Below are positions 1 through 11,300 of a stretch of 64,000 nucleotides of DNA, in pieces. Origin of the DNA: Wolbachia endosymbiont (group B) of Hofmannophila pseudospretella (GTDB lineage Bacteria > Pseudomonadota > Alphaproteobacteria > Rickettsiales > Anaplasmataceae). Location of the stretch: positions 1,550,001 through 1,614,000 of the forward strand of contig NZ_OZ034788.1 in NCBI RefSeq assembly GCF_964028515.1, given 5' to 3'. The position numbers and the translations under genes are program-made. The notes under the pieces are model-generated. The model worked only from the letters and a program-made list of their open reading frames with translations, searched no databases and was not told the origin of the DNA. How positions within the stretch are numbered: position 1 is the stretch's first letter; every line of letters starts with the position of its first letter.

Positions 1-108
1 GCCCTACTTCATAGTCTAGACTTCTTTCCATGAAAATAACCGTATGTACAATATTTTCTACTATAGCTCAAAGGCTCCAGTAAACTCTGGAACCTCAAAA
101 TAAATGAA

Positions 109-1296
109 TTAAAGTTCCCTAAAGGTTTCTTTACTACCTCCATATATTCTATTTACCCACGAAGGTGGAGAGAGTACTTCATCATTGCTAATCTCTTTTA
201 TAGCATATTTTTCACTCCATATGCCACATCTAGTGAAATTACCTTTCTCTACTGCTTCTTTAACTGTCATTCTACCAAAAAGGCAATTTTTTCCAATTTC
301 TTCTCCTCTTTGTTGTAATTTAGCCCACAGTTCCTTATCTGCTACTTTTACTTGTATTTGATCGTAGTTTTTTACATCCTGGTACAATACAATATTTAGC
401 TTACCAATGCTCGTAGGAAATTCTAATACAATAGAGCTTCCATCTGACATATCAGTATAGTTTCTTATATCTCCTTTCTCGCTCTTAACCTCTACTGCAT
501 TATTGCCCATTCTTAAAATTAAACCTCTGTTTGCTTCCAATATTTTGGCTACCTCTACCTTGCTATCATCAGAAAATTCTATATATGATGTTGTATTGTC
601 TATCTCGAAATCTATTAAGGATCCTTCTTGCACAGCATTTTCGCCAGCTTCCTCTAGCTCTTCTAGTTGCTTATCTATCTGTGGCTGAACTTCTGGTTGT
701 AGCTCATTATAGATTTCACCTATCAGTTTATTCTGTAGTAGAGTATCATGAAACTCTGCACCGCTTAGCATTAATTTACGTATTAGCTTTTTTCGATCAC
801 CTTTTTCTAATCTGTGAAAATGTGTACCTAATACTACATGTTCTGCAAAACTCCATTCCCCATCATTACATGCATTTAGCCTTGCTCCAGCAGCTAGTGC
901 TTCGTCTACAGCCTTGTGCAGTTCATTTGGACTTTTTGCTCTTACCACAGCACTTTTAAACCAGCTTAACTTTTCACTTTCACCTCTACTTGGCTTTATT
1001 TTTTGCAAGGCAGAGGTAAATGGATTTTTATCTTCTTGATCACTTATAGGTTTTGTGCCATATATGTAATCAAGTCCCTTTCCGTAGTTGATTTGAACGT
1101 CTCTATTAGGGAAGGGCACTTCTCCAGGTTTTTTAGCCTTATTAATTTTGCTTACAAAAGTGGACTGCTCTTTAGCACGACCAATTCCTATAATAGCATT
1201 CAACATCTCACCTTTTGATAATTTATCAAGATCAATATTTAATTCGTAAGTACCTCCCTTTTTATCATTAAAAGGTACAATTGTTTTATTAACCAT
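109..1296 (-). CDS. Hypothetical protein with a C-terminal domain shared with the ankyrin protein at 49.3 kb
   Basis: I do not recognise a named family. The frame opens at a GTG at 1350, but the ATG at 1296 has a good ribosome site (GTGAGGATAAT before ATG), giving 395 aa. No signal peptide or membrane segment is seen. The last ~270 residues resemble the end of the minus-strand ankyrin protein at 49299-51269. Shared blocks include IRNYTD followed by GSSIVL, a GKNCLFG/GQNCLLG block, and an upstream piece with AGARLN/SGVRLN. This copy has no obvious ankyrin repeats. It lies 43 bp downstream of the RadC-family gene on the same strand and could be co-transcribed with it. Inference: a cargo gene of the WO association module, possibly an effector; function unknown. 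Confidence 0.75.
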   Translation of the reverse strand: MVNKTIVPFNDKKGGTYELNIDLDKLSKGEMLNAIIGIGRAKEQSTFVSKINKAKKPGEVPFPNRDVQINYGKGLDYIYGTKPISDQEDKNPFTSALQKIKPSRGESEKLSWFKSAVVRAKSPNELHKAVDEALAAGARLNACNDGEWSFAEHVVLGTHFHRLEKGDRKKLIRKLMLSGAEFHDTLLQNKLIGEIYNELQPEVQPQIDKQLEELEEAGENAVQEGSLIDFEIDNTTSYIEFSDDSKVEVAKILEANRGLILRMGNNAVEVKSEKGDIRNYTDMSDGSSIVLEFPTSIGKLNIVLYQDVKNYDQIQVKVADKELWAKLQQRGEEIGKNCLFGRMTVKEAVEKGNFTRCGIWSEKYAIKEISNDEVLSPPSWVNRIYGGSKETFREL

Positions 1297-1399
1297 ATTA
1301 TCCTCACTATTAAAAATACTTTTTAAGTATATAAATCTTAGTTTATACACTCTATTACTCAGTATAAATTATAGTGAGTAGATTTGCAAATACTTTCTG

Positions 1400-2056
1400 C
1401 TATAACAATCCGTTTTCTCTAAAGCTAAAATAGCCCGCACTTGTGATGATAATATGATCAAATAATCTAACACTTACAGTACTACACGCTGCTGCTAAGC
1501 TCTTCGTTACTGCTTGATCTTCTTCTGATGGTTCTAAACTCCCTCCAGGATGGTTATGTGACATTATTACTAATGTTGCATTTTTTATTAATGCTTTTCT
1601 TATAATTTCCTTTATGTATACTGGTGCTTTTTCCATTTCACCAATATAGGATTCTTCTCCGATTAATTGGCGCCTTTTATTCAAGTACAGTATTTTTACA
1701 CATTCCCTTTCTGAGTGTCCTATACTTACGTTTAAGTACTCTACTAGCCCTTGTAAGTCCATTATTGGCTCACTCTTGAGCTTTTCTCTCAGTACCCTTT
1801 CTAGTGTTTCCTTAACACACATAATCATTGCTACTGCAGAATCAGTTACTCCTTCTATAACTTTCAGGTCATCCATTTCTCTACCTAAAATCCTTCCTAC
1901 TCCCGTATAAGTGTTCACCAGATTTTTAGCAATTTCTTGAGCTTGCGGCCTTTCATGTACTGCACTTAGAAACGTTTCCATTATTTCACGATCAAGTAGT
2001 GCTTTGCCTTTGCTTTCTAATATTCTGAATTCGATTTCTTCTTTACTTTTATTCAT
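1400..2056 (-). CDS. radC: RadC/JAB-domain family protein
   Basis: A 218-aa protein of the RadC family, whose C-terminal domain has the JAMM metalloprotease fold. The metal motif is visible as H167-N-H169-P-G-G followed by S177-E-E-D180. An N-terminal helical part around residues 40-75 looks like the usual helix-hairpin-helix region. Length matches normal RadC proteins (about 210-230 aa). RadC copies are common in WO prophages and other mobile elements; the old link to DNA repair is disputed, so the cellular role is uncertain. ATG start at 2056 with GAAGGG upstream. The frame looks intact. Confidence 0.9.
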   Translation of the reverse strand: MNKSKEEIEFRILESKGKALLDREIMETFLSAVHERPQAQEIAKNLVNTYTGVGRILGREMDDLKVIEGVTDSAVAMIMCVKETLERVLREKLKSEPIMDLQGLVEYLNVSIGHSERECVKILYLNKRRQLIGEESYIGEMEKAPVYIKEIIRKALIKNATLVIMSHNHPGGSLEPSEEDQAVTKSLAAACSTVSVRLFDHIIITSAGYFSFRENGLL

Positions 2057-2221
2057 ATAATTTACCCTTCACTAACAACAAACTTTTTTTAAATATTTAC
2101 TGCTTTATCAGCATTGGCATGAGGCCATAGCTTTCGAGTGAAGTCAAATCAATTTCTCAATCTTTTTTACTTATTTTTTCATTAAGAAGTGAAGATATTA
2201 ATATATGATGATTTTTTTATT

Positions 2222-4067
2222 TTAAACTTGTTGAATTTCGTCTAAAGAGATGCCTACCGCTTGCAAAATAATATCAATAGAAATTCCTCCTTTTACTAAG
2301 TCTTTTGCAATTTTGATTCTTTCTACTTCTCTAATTTTCTCTTCACAAATTTGTATGCTTTCAAACATAGATTTTATTAGTTCATTACGTAGTTCTTGAT
2401 TTTCAATCTTTTTGTATTCTTCAATTAAATTCGGTAATTCATTTCCTACTCTTTCATCTGCATCTTCTGCTGGTTCAAGTAGATCCACGATATTAATCGA
2501 TAACGCCTTTGCTATCTCATATAATCTTCCCAGTGGAACAGCAATCCTTCCTTGTTCATAGTTATAGCTCTTCTCATAATAGTCAGAATAAAAAAGCAGA
2601 ATCAACAGCATGACGGAAAGACTTAAAAATAGGGATATTTTTTCTAGCTCTGTTCTTTATAGCAAACCACTGATGCTCAATTTTGTTAAAGTCTGGAGAA
2701 TATGGAGGAAGATAAAGAATTTCAGCACCAACTCCTTTAGCAAGATTATCTATTTTTTTAGATTTATGAAAAGTAGCGTTATCAAGAATTACAGTTTGGC
2801 CAGACCTTAAAATTGGAGTTAAAAACTGCTCAACCAAGCCTCGAAAACATCCTCATTGCAATATCCTTCAAAGGTCAATGGAGCAATGATTCTCTCTTTA
2901 TTTAGAGCTGCAATCATACTGACCCGCTGAGCTTTTTTACCTGATTTTAGTGAATGAAACCTCTCTCCTTTTCTGCAGTATCCGTATGGGTAGTCTTCTG
3001 TATTATCTATTCCAGATTCGTCAATATATACAAGATTTTCATGACGTTTTGTTGCTATAACCTTTGAAAAGTGAGCTCGCTTCTCTTCATTTCTTTCTTT
3101 ATATCCGTAGGTCTTTTTTTCTTGTAAATCCAATATTTTTAAGTGCACGGTGAATCGTTTGTCTACTGATATTGCCCCAGCATCTCTGACTGAGTTTTGC
3201 CACCATGGTTTTTTGCAAATTTGGTAAAAACATTCCAGTCAGTAATTTTATGGTTATATCCTACGCTTCCAGGCTTTTTTGAATGAAAATCTCCCGTTTC
3301 CTTACGTCTTTTCTGCCACTCATATAGAGTCGTTTTTCCAATTTTAAATCTCTCGGCAACATTTGCTCTACTTTCTCCTTCATCCAATGCTTCCATTGCT
3401 TTTTTCCTTAAGTCGTAACTATACGCTGCTGGCATACAAACCCCACTACCATAAATCCATATCTTAACTTGTTTGGATTATTATGAGAAGAGCTATACTT
3501 ATTTCGTCACGTGTTGTATCCATTTTCTCAGCCAAATCCTTTTGAGTATACTCTCTTCCATTCTTTTATCTTCTTTCCTATTTGGCAGTAAATAGAACCT
3601 CCTTTTTCTTCAACACATTCATCAGCAGAGAGACCAATTGTTTTTGCAACAATATCAACAGAAACTCCTCCTTTAACCAGACCTTTTGCAATTTTTATTC
3701 TCTCCGTTTTTTTACTATTTTTCTCACTAACTTGAACAAATTTGGTTAGTAAACAAAACATTCTATGTAATTCCTGATCATTAATCGTTTTATATTTTCT
3801 TACTAGATTTAATATTTTCTCTCCCTCATCTTCAAAACAGATTTTCTCATTTGATACAGGAATAAGATCCGTAATATTAATTGATAACACCTTTGCTATA
3901 GCGCACAACTTTTCAATCGAAATTTTACGTGTTCCTTTTTCATATTGTAGTACTATTTGATATGTTACACCGATTTTCTCTGCTAAATCCTTTTGAGTAT
4001 ATCCCTTTGCTAACCTACAACTTCTTAATTTTTCTGCTATCTGATACCTTATTGAGATGTTTGCCAT
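2222..4067 (-). pseudogene. Double-HTH (XRE) transcriptional regulator, broken by a frameshift and an IS630 insertion
   Basis: Two XRE helix-turn-helix modules in one gene, an arrangement known from Wolbachia prophage regulators. Module 1 (from ATG 4067 to stop 3528) is open: HTH with GYTQKDLAEKIGVTYQIV, then an acidic linker and a conserved tail with IAKGLVKGGVSVDIV. The frame ends prematurely with YSKGFG because of a frame change near 3548. Shifted by one frame, the same bases read EYTQKDLAEKMDTTRDEIS, the start of HTH 2. HTH 2 is then cut by the element at 2565-3495. Removing the element and one TA restores ...RDEIS-NYEQGRIAVPLGR..., running to the stop at 2222. Module 1 alone might still be made as a 179-aa protein. 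A TTG at 4094 is a possible earlier start, but the ATG at 4067 fits the family better. Confidence 0.88.
2565..3495 (-). mobile_element. IS630-family insertion sequence, degenerate
   Basis: The ends form an inverted repeat of 22 bp with one mismatch (2563-2584 and 3476-3497), counting the flanking TA on each side. TA duplication is the known IS630/Tc1 signature. The transposase runs on the minus strand in at least four frame pieces. An N-terminal HTH piece starts at ATG 3435 and stops near 3163. A short piece reading QTIHRALKNIGFT follows in another frame. The middle DDE part (2819-3148) has YIDESGI. The C-terminal part (2583-2837) has ILDNATFHKS and LPPYSPDFNKIEH. The catalytic aspartates and glutamate are present but spread over broken frames, so the copy is probably inactive. 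It is a different IS630 type from the three identical 1096-bp copies elsewhere in the window. Confidence 0.9.
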
Positions 4068-4180
4068 AAATATTATACAGGTTAATACTACCAAATAAAG
4101 ATATACAAAATGTTTGCATTTTAGTTGAATATTTCTTCACAATTATGTATAATTATTAATGCTTTTTATCTTACTTTCTC

Positions 4181-5023
4181 ATGGCTCTTTCGAAGTTTCT
4201 CGATCCAAAGAATGATATATCGTTCAAGCGCATCTTTGGCACTGAAAAAAATAAGGACATTCTTATTCACTTCCTTAATGATATCCTTGGCTTCACTGGC
4301 AAAAGTACAATACAGGATCCTGATATTGCTTCTAAAAAACAAAGCATTGTTGATGTTCTTTGTAGGGATGAAAATGGGCTACAAGTCATAGTCGAAATGC
4401 AGGTCGCTAAAACTAAGGGCTTTGAAAAACGTGCTCAATACTATGCTGCTAAAGCCTATTCAAGACAAGCCGATAAAGGTGATCAATACCATGACCTTAA
4501 AGAAATTATCTTTATTGCTATAGCAGATTGTATTTTATTTCCTGATAAGTCTGAGTATAAATCAAAGCATACTATTCGCGATGAAGATACTAATGAACAT
4601 GATCTAAAAGATTTTTACTTTATATTTATTGAGTTGCCTAAATTTCCAAAAACCAAAGAAGATCAGCTTTCAAGTATAGTTGAAAAATGGGTATACTTTT
4701 TCAGATATGCAGACGAAACTAGTGAAGAAGAGCTAGAGAGAATAATAGGAAGTGATCTAATAATTAAAAGAGCATATGAAGAACTAAATAGATTCAACTG
4801 GTCAGAAAAAGAATTTATCGCCTATGAACAGGAGATCAAGCGTATTCGTGATGAACAGGCTGTCCTCGCTCAAAAACTCGATGATGCTAAACAAGAAGGT
4901 AGACAAGAAGAAAAAATCGAAGTTGCAAAAAACTCACTCAAGGCCGGTGTCTCTATTGATGTTATAGCTCAAATTACCGGTCTCTCTCATTCTGAAATTT
5001 CACAACTCAAAGAAAAAACATAA
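4181..5023 (+). CDS. Rpn-family PD-(D/E)XK nuclease (transposase-like)
   Basis: A 280-aa intact protein of the Rpn / PDDEXK_2 family, RecA-independent recombination-promoting DNA nucleases often annotated as transposases. It opens with the family signature FLDPKNDISFKRIFG and has the active-site pattern D58 ... E72-M-Q74. A helical, Glu/Gln-rich segment follows (about 205-245), and the C-terminus carries VAKNSLKAGVSIDVIAQITG. That tail resembles the tail of the neighbouring XRE regulator. The gene is divergent from that regulator with about 110 bp between starts. No clear ribosome site is seen at ATG 4181. Such genes are abundant and mobile in Rickettsiales. Confidence 0.88.
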   Translation: MALSKFLDPKNDISFKRIFGTEKNKDILIHFLNDILGFTGKSTIQDPDIASKKQSIVDVLCRDENGLQVIVEMQVAKTKGFEKRAQYYAAKAYSRQADKGDQYHDLKEIIFIAIADCILFPDKSEYKSKHTIRDEDTNEHDLKDFYFIFIELPKFPKTKEDQLSSIVEKWVYFFRYADETSEEELERIIGSDLIIKRAYEELNRFNWSEKEFIAYEQEIKRIRDEQAVLAQKLDDAKQEGRQEEKIEVAKNSLKAGVSIDVIAQITGLSHSEISQLKEKT

Positions 5024-5204
5024 TATTCCTACTTATTCACTTTAACACTTATAAAAACCTTTTCTAAGTTAGACATGTCCCCTAATTAAGAATCTAGTGA
5101 ACTGTCTAAAATGGCTATAAAGATTGCACATAGAATTATATAAATTACTATCATAACGTTACCCTCTTATTCAGCCTTACATATTAAAGATATATACCGT
5201 AAGT

Positions 5205-5360
5205 TTAATATTGATAGTACATTAACCATTTATTTCCCAATTCTAGTCTTGTACTTCTCATTCCTACTTCATCCATGTTAGTATTAGAACCATCAAACTT
5301 GCTAAGGGGATCTACCACCTCCACTTTAAATTCTATTATAAGCTTTTCACTATTTGGCAT
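5205..5360 (-). CDS. Small 51-aa ORF directly downstream of type V cifB
   Basis: An ATG-started 51-aa frame begins 22 bp after the cifB stop on the same strand, with a plausible ribosome site (GGAAGG, 6 bp before the ATG). It begins MPNSEKLIIEFKVEVVDP and ends LGNKWLMYYQY. No hydrophobic segment or known motif is visible. It may be a real third cistron of the cif transcript or the remnant of a longer gene cut off at its end. I cannot tell which from one sequence. Confidence 0.4.
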   Translation of the reverse strand: MPNSEKLIIEFKVEVVDPLSKFDGSNTNMDEVGMRSTRLELGNKWLMYYQY

Positions 5361-5382
5361 ATTATACCTTCCATATTCTCAT

Positions 5383-8300
5383 CTACTTACTCAAAGTATT
5401 TCCAAGCTTGGTTACTCCTACATCAGAAAGACAAGTTGATACTTTGTCCTTTGAATGGCTGTGAACTGAAGCATTACTTAAATAACTTTGAGGCTCTAAA
5501 CTTATCTGCTGTTTTTTTGTACCATCAACTTCTAATCTACCATCTCTGTTGTGTAATATCTGCTCTATTGATTGATTTAGCAGACCCTTATTAAATTGAG
5601 CTATAAACTTTTCAAATTTCTTCGGACTTAATTTACCAGCTTCTTTACCAGAACATGCTTTCTCTACATATGAGTTGAAAATCCCCGAAATCTCATCAAA
5701 TTTACCACTCATGATTTTTCCTGTAACTTCTTTCTGTATTTCAACAAAATCAATATTTAACCGATGCATTGATATGCCACTTTTTAATGCAGCTTGTTCT
5801 ACTACTTTCTCAAATTCCTCTGTAATATTTAATGCATAGCCCTGCGCTTCCAGTAATGATACGTGCTGATCTGCTGTAGAAATGTATTTTTGACCTGTAA
5901 CTTTTCTAATAAGCACATCAAGTAACATGATTGTGCCGTTTATATCTACTGGTGAATCAACTTGTGAGATTGGACTTGTAGTACTTGATACTCCGTCAGA
6001 CAATGTAGGTTTAGAATCTAATAACCGACCTATTGAGGTTTTTACTGAACCGAACAAACTGTTTATCCATGAAGATAGTGCACTTGCTCTGCTTGTAGCT
6101 TTCTTATAGCGCACCTCTTCTGCCTTATTCACTTTGATTTTTTTTCTATTTATTGCAGCAATCTCTATGCCACCTACTACCATAACCTCTACATCATCAT
6201 ATCCTACTGTAGGACTTTTTTCATCTATCATAGACTCAATTTTACCTACTATAGCTTTTCCTTCTATTCTAGCTTTTGTTGTCTTTTCAATAGGTGAATA
6301 ACGATGACGGTTCCCTCTATGATAAGCATGTCTTTTATGATGACGTATATGCTTTGGTGCAACGTATTCATTTCTTCTTTCTGCCTTCTCTAAAAAGGAA
6401 ATTATGTTTGTGAAACCTTTATCTCTTGCAATATCTAAAGGCTTCTTACTATTATTGTCACGAATATTAACATCAGCATTTTTAAAAATCAGAAGTTGTA
6501 ACAAACTAAAATCATGATTATTTTGAACTAAATAACCCATTAGAAGGACAACGCGGTGCAAAGACGTCTTGCCCTGGGTATCCTGAGCATTAACATCAAT
6601 ACCACTGTTAAGCAGCAGCTCTACAATCTTTAACTTAGTATCTTTTAGGTTATTAACGCCGTTATCAACAAAACACTGAGAGATAGCAAGGTGCAGAAAT
6701 GTCTCGCCGAAATCGTTTTTAGCATTGATAAGAGTATATCTATCATCCCTGTTTCTCATACCATCAAGAAGAGCTTCAAGCAAGTTCGACTTATTCTCCT
6801 GGATAGCTTTTCTTATAAGTGACTTTGCTTCTTCAGGCCCTGAGGTTTTTATTAGCTGAGAATACTGTTTCTGTTTTTCTTTATTAAAGTCCATTATAAC
6901 ATCTTGTGGATTGCAAGTAGAAGCTATACATTTTGAGTTAGAAACTATTGTATCATTAAAAGCAAACATCATTTCTCTTGCTGGTTGATAAGTATTCCAG
7001 TTCTCTACTTTTACAAGAGTGTTATTTTTATGTGATAGCAATAAGGTATCATTCATAACTTTCATATCGAAATCTAATATAGACTTACCTTTCAAATCAA
7101 CTAAACCAATATCATTCTTATTAATAGGCTGATTATGATAAATCTGTAACCCTTGTTCATCTGGTTTATAATACCTGAAAGAACTAAAATCATCAGCTCT
7201 TTCTCCAAATTCTTCTGGTTCTATAATTCTATTGTTTAGTTCTATAGATAAATCCCAGTTTCTATGAACAAAAGAATAGTAATCTGATATTGATAATGCT
7301 CCTTTATCTGATAACAATAGCAAATCATTATTGAGTTTTAAAAAAAGCACCTTATCTGAATCAAATGTGAAACAATTATAATGATTTAACAGATCAGTAC
7401 CATTAACGCTAAATCTTCCATCTATTTTTAAGCTATGAGAACAATAATCACGCTCTAGTTCACCATTCTGAAGTTTATAATATTTTTCCCTATCAAATGT
7501 TACCGTAACATCTTTATAATCTGGTAGCAGGGTTACATTTAGTCTACTTTTGTTAATCTTTATTTCTCCTTCATTATTCTCTGCAAATTGTATATCATTT
7601 AATGTGCTATTTAATTGACTAAAGTCTAATATACCATTTGCTTGAGCAATCGTAATATTAGCACTTTTTTCATCGAAAAGATAAAGATGGTTTATATTAC
7701 TTGGAGCTTCCCAGTAAAAATTATGGTGCTCTTTATCAGGATAAAAAATATGATTACTAAAACTACCTATAGTACTACGATAATTAGTACTTGATAATTG
7801 CTTTGTAATATTAAAGTTCCGATTATCTATTGTTTGCAACTTATCTAACTCATCATCTAATATAACATCACTACCAACGCTTTTTGTTATTTGTAGACTT
7901 GCTACTGTTCCAGTATTACTCTCTACTTTCGTTGGAGTTACAAACAAACCATCTGCTGTTTTTATTAATGTCTGTTTATCTACACTTATAGAATCTCCAC
8001 TTTTATTATAAATATTTGTTCTGTCGTTAACATGAGTTATTTTATCTATATCACTAAAATTTATCGGCAATAATACTAAGCCACTTCCGTGAATAGAATC
8101 ACCAAAATAACCTTTTATTGTAGCAAAGTTTTTTGCTGTTATTATATCATTTCCACCCTTACCATCTACATAATCTGCATTAGAGAACTTTATATAATTA
8201 GTTCTATTACTGCCGATAATAGAATGTATGTTTATTGAATCTGTAGTAAGATTACCTTGTGTTATAACTATATTCTTTTGTCTATCTGCTCCTAAATCAC

Positions 8301-11300
8301 AAGAGAACTTCCCTGCTATGTAAAAGAAATTTCTACCTGAGTTATACACCTTGCAACTATCTAATGACTTTTCAAAATAGTACCTATTTTCTACCTTACC
8401 TCTTCTACCTCGATCACCATTTAAAATATCCTTTTCTTGAAAAACAACATTAATATTAGCATTTTGAGCTGTTATATAGTATACGCTTCCATACCCACGG
8501 AAATTCTTATTTCTGTATATAACCGCATTATAACAGTCGCTAGGGTATTCTTGTAAAAACCACTTTTCAAATGTTCTATTTAGTAATACATTACTATGAT
8601 CATATAAGTTATCACATCCTGAGCCAATTCCATTTACAACACAGTCAGTACAGGGAGGATTATCAATTTGTACTTTAATATCGCTATCGTGTGGTCCGCA
8701 AACGACACTATAACTTTCAATGTTCGTAGGAATCACTCTAGAATTAATATCACTGATATGAAATGGATATGTAACATTCGTATTGAATCCAAAATCAAAC
8801 TTAGTATCAACTATTTTTGTGTTAGTACGACAATAAACTCTGAGGAGTTGTATTTCCCCATAAACACGCTTTTCCTTTGTAACCAATATATAAGGCAGCG
8901 ACATAACTATTTTATCATAATTACCTTTATATTGGCTTATAAGCTTTAATACATATTGTTTATATATACTTTCTGCCTCTATATCATTTTCTATATAATC
9001 TGGTACTTTTTTACCAAGAAAGAAATCCCAATACAAATCATGCTTCTCCTGATCTGTAAGATTTATGTGCTCTTCCAATTTCTCTACCTCAAGCTCTGCT
9101 TCTACAAATTGCGATATAATAATAACAGCAACTGAAATAGCAGTACCAACTGGACCAGCAAATTCTCCCATTACTCCAGCTTCTATTCCTACGGCTGACA
9201 TTGTCTCAGTAACAATCGCAGGTACATCTGCAGCTATAAAAATGGAGTTAGTTGCGATGTTTAGGTCAGCAATCTTTATATCTACAGGATTCGTTGCACT
9301 TTCCCGAGCTTTTATCGACTCTGCTAACCCTAAAAATGCTGCAAAGTTACCTATAGCAGGTCCCATAACTGGGGCAAACCCCTTTAGCATTTGAGAATCA
9401 AGTTTTTCTCCTAATCCTAATATTTTTCCAGAGATTTTCTCACCAATCTTTGGCATTACCCAGAGATTTAATGCATCATAACCTAGGCCTTCTACATCTC
9501 CATTTGCTATATGTTTACCAACTAAAAATACTGTAAAGGCAAAACCTGCACTTTCTGCTACTTTCCCTATTTTTTCTGCTACCCCATATCCTCTGAGAAT
9601 ATTTTTGATTTCTTCTTTATTTTCTTTCATCTCCTTTACAATATCCTTGATCTCTGGGTCTATTGAATTTAGATCTACATTTTTAACCTTTGCAATAAAT
9701 GCTTCTTCAACATTTTGGTCTGTAGCTTCACCTCTAGAGATTCGTTCAGAAACTTTGAAAAGCTGATCATAAAACTCAATATTCTTTACTCTTTCCGCTA
9801 CCTTGTTAGCATTAAACAACTCTTTAATACGTTGCTCTTTTTCTTCCTCTGTAATATTTTCTTCATCACGTGAGTCTATGCAGTACATGCCTATATTTCT
9901 TATTTTTCTTCTTTTAGCTTCTAAACATTCCATTTGAGGCCCAGTTTCAAGCCTTAGCCTTTTTCTTGCACCACCTCTTTCGGGAGAGCTAATCTCACCT
10001 TGAGATGTGGTATGATAGACTTCAATACTTTTTATGCTTGCTGTAATTAAATCTTTATCGGACCTACTAGATTGATTAAAAACCATGGCTAAAAACTTGG
10101 CTGTTCTCTTATCAGTAAAAGATCTAAGAATTTTATATTTGTCACTCATCTGTTTTTCTGCATGTCCTAATTTTTTCTTTACACTACTATTAGCACATTT
10201 TAATTCTATGATAATTGGTTCATCTTCCTCAATAGTAGATTCATCTCCTTGCAAATATGTAAAAGATAGCGCCAGGTCCATTTTCCCTAATGAAGATATA
10301 TTAGATTCCACATACACTTTAATCTCTTTACCATCTTGCGTTTTTCCATTTATCAATAACCCTTGCATTATTGCTTGAAAGTCCACTTCTCTTTTTATTA
10401 ATTCCTTAAAAGGCAATAAAGCTTCTACTAAAGGAGATAGTGGCTCTTTTAACTTATTTCCCATCATCTCTTCATCTTTACTTTCCTTAAGCAAGTCTAC
10501 AACATCAATTCCACGTAATTGTTCAATTAAGCTATTTACGTCAACATTCCCTATTCTTTCAAATTTACCCTTGTATCTATTTTTAGAGTTATGAGAGACT
10601 TCTTTTATATTTATATCCTGAAAATAAGACTTATCTTTTCTTTCTCCTACTTCAAACCCACCTAGGTTATTCTTTACTCCTGTGTTTATTATCAGGTCGA
10701 TTTTAACTGCAGAATCAATATCCAGTTCATCAATTGGAGGAATTTTATTACTGTCAAATCTCTTTTGCCTTCTAAGTTCTCTTAATTCACCACTACGTTC
10801 TATAATATTTAATATTACTGCTCTATCTTCCCCTTGATTGAATAGTAGAAATGTAGTAGCCTCTCTTCCTATACTTCTATCTTCATTCTGATAAGTGAAA
10901 ATATTTTTATCTATACTATCCATAGCTAAAATCTGTCCGAACACTAGTTTGCTTAAATAGTTTTTATCCTTACTTGGTATCAAGTGATATAAGTTCTTTA
11001 GTTCTGCCTTTAAATTTTCCTTTGCTTCATTGCCATCAAAATCTTTAGCACCTTCTAATAATTGATGCACAAAACCTTGGGATTGAAAAATCTTAGCTTG
11101 TTCTGTCTTTACTTCAGCATAACTAATTCCCACTATAACCGCCTCTTCTGCTTTAGTTCTAATGCTGAGGTTATACAAATAACCTTTGTTCTTGATCTGT
11201 GTTATAGCTTCATCAGCAGTATGACCTTCTCCTTTAAACTCAACAACTACTGGAACAGGTTTAGGATTTATCCTACCATTTGCATCTTTTGTACGTGACA

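Noticed and set aside
531..959. 142-aa plus-strand frame at the left edge
   Set aside because: Leu/His-rich shadow of the minus-strand 109-1296 gene; no family features.
8130..8170. RTX-like GKGGNDII in the giant CifB
   Set aside because: A single nonapeptide-like unit; RTX calcium binding needs several in tandem.
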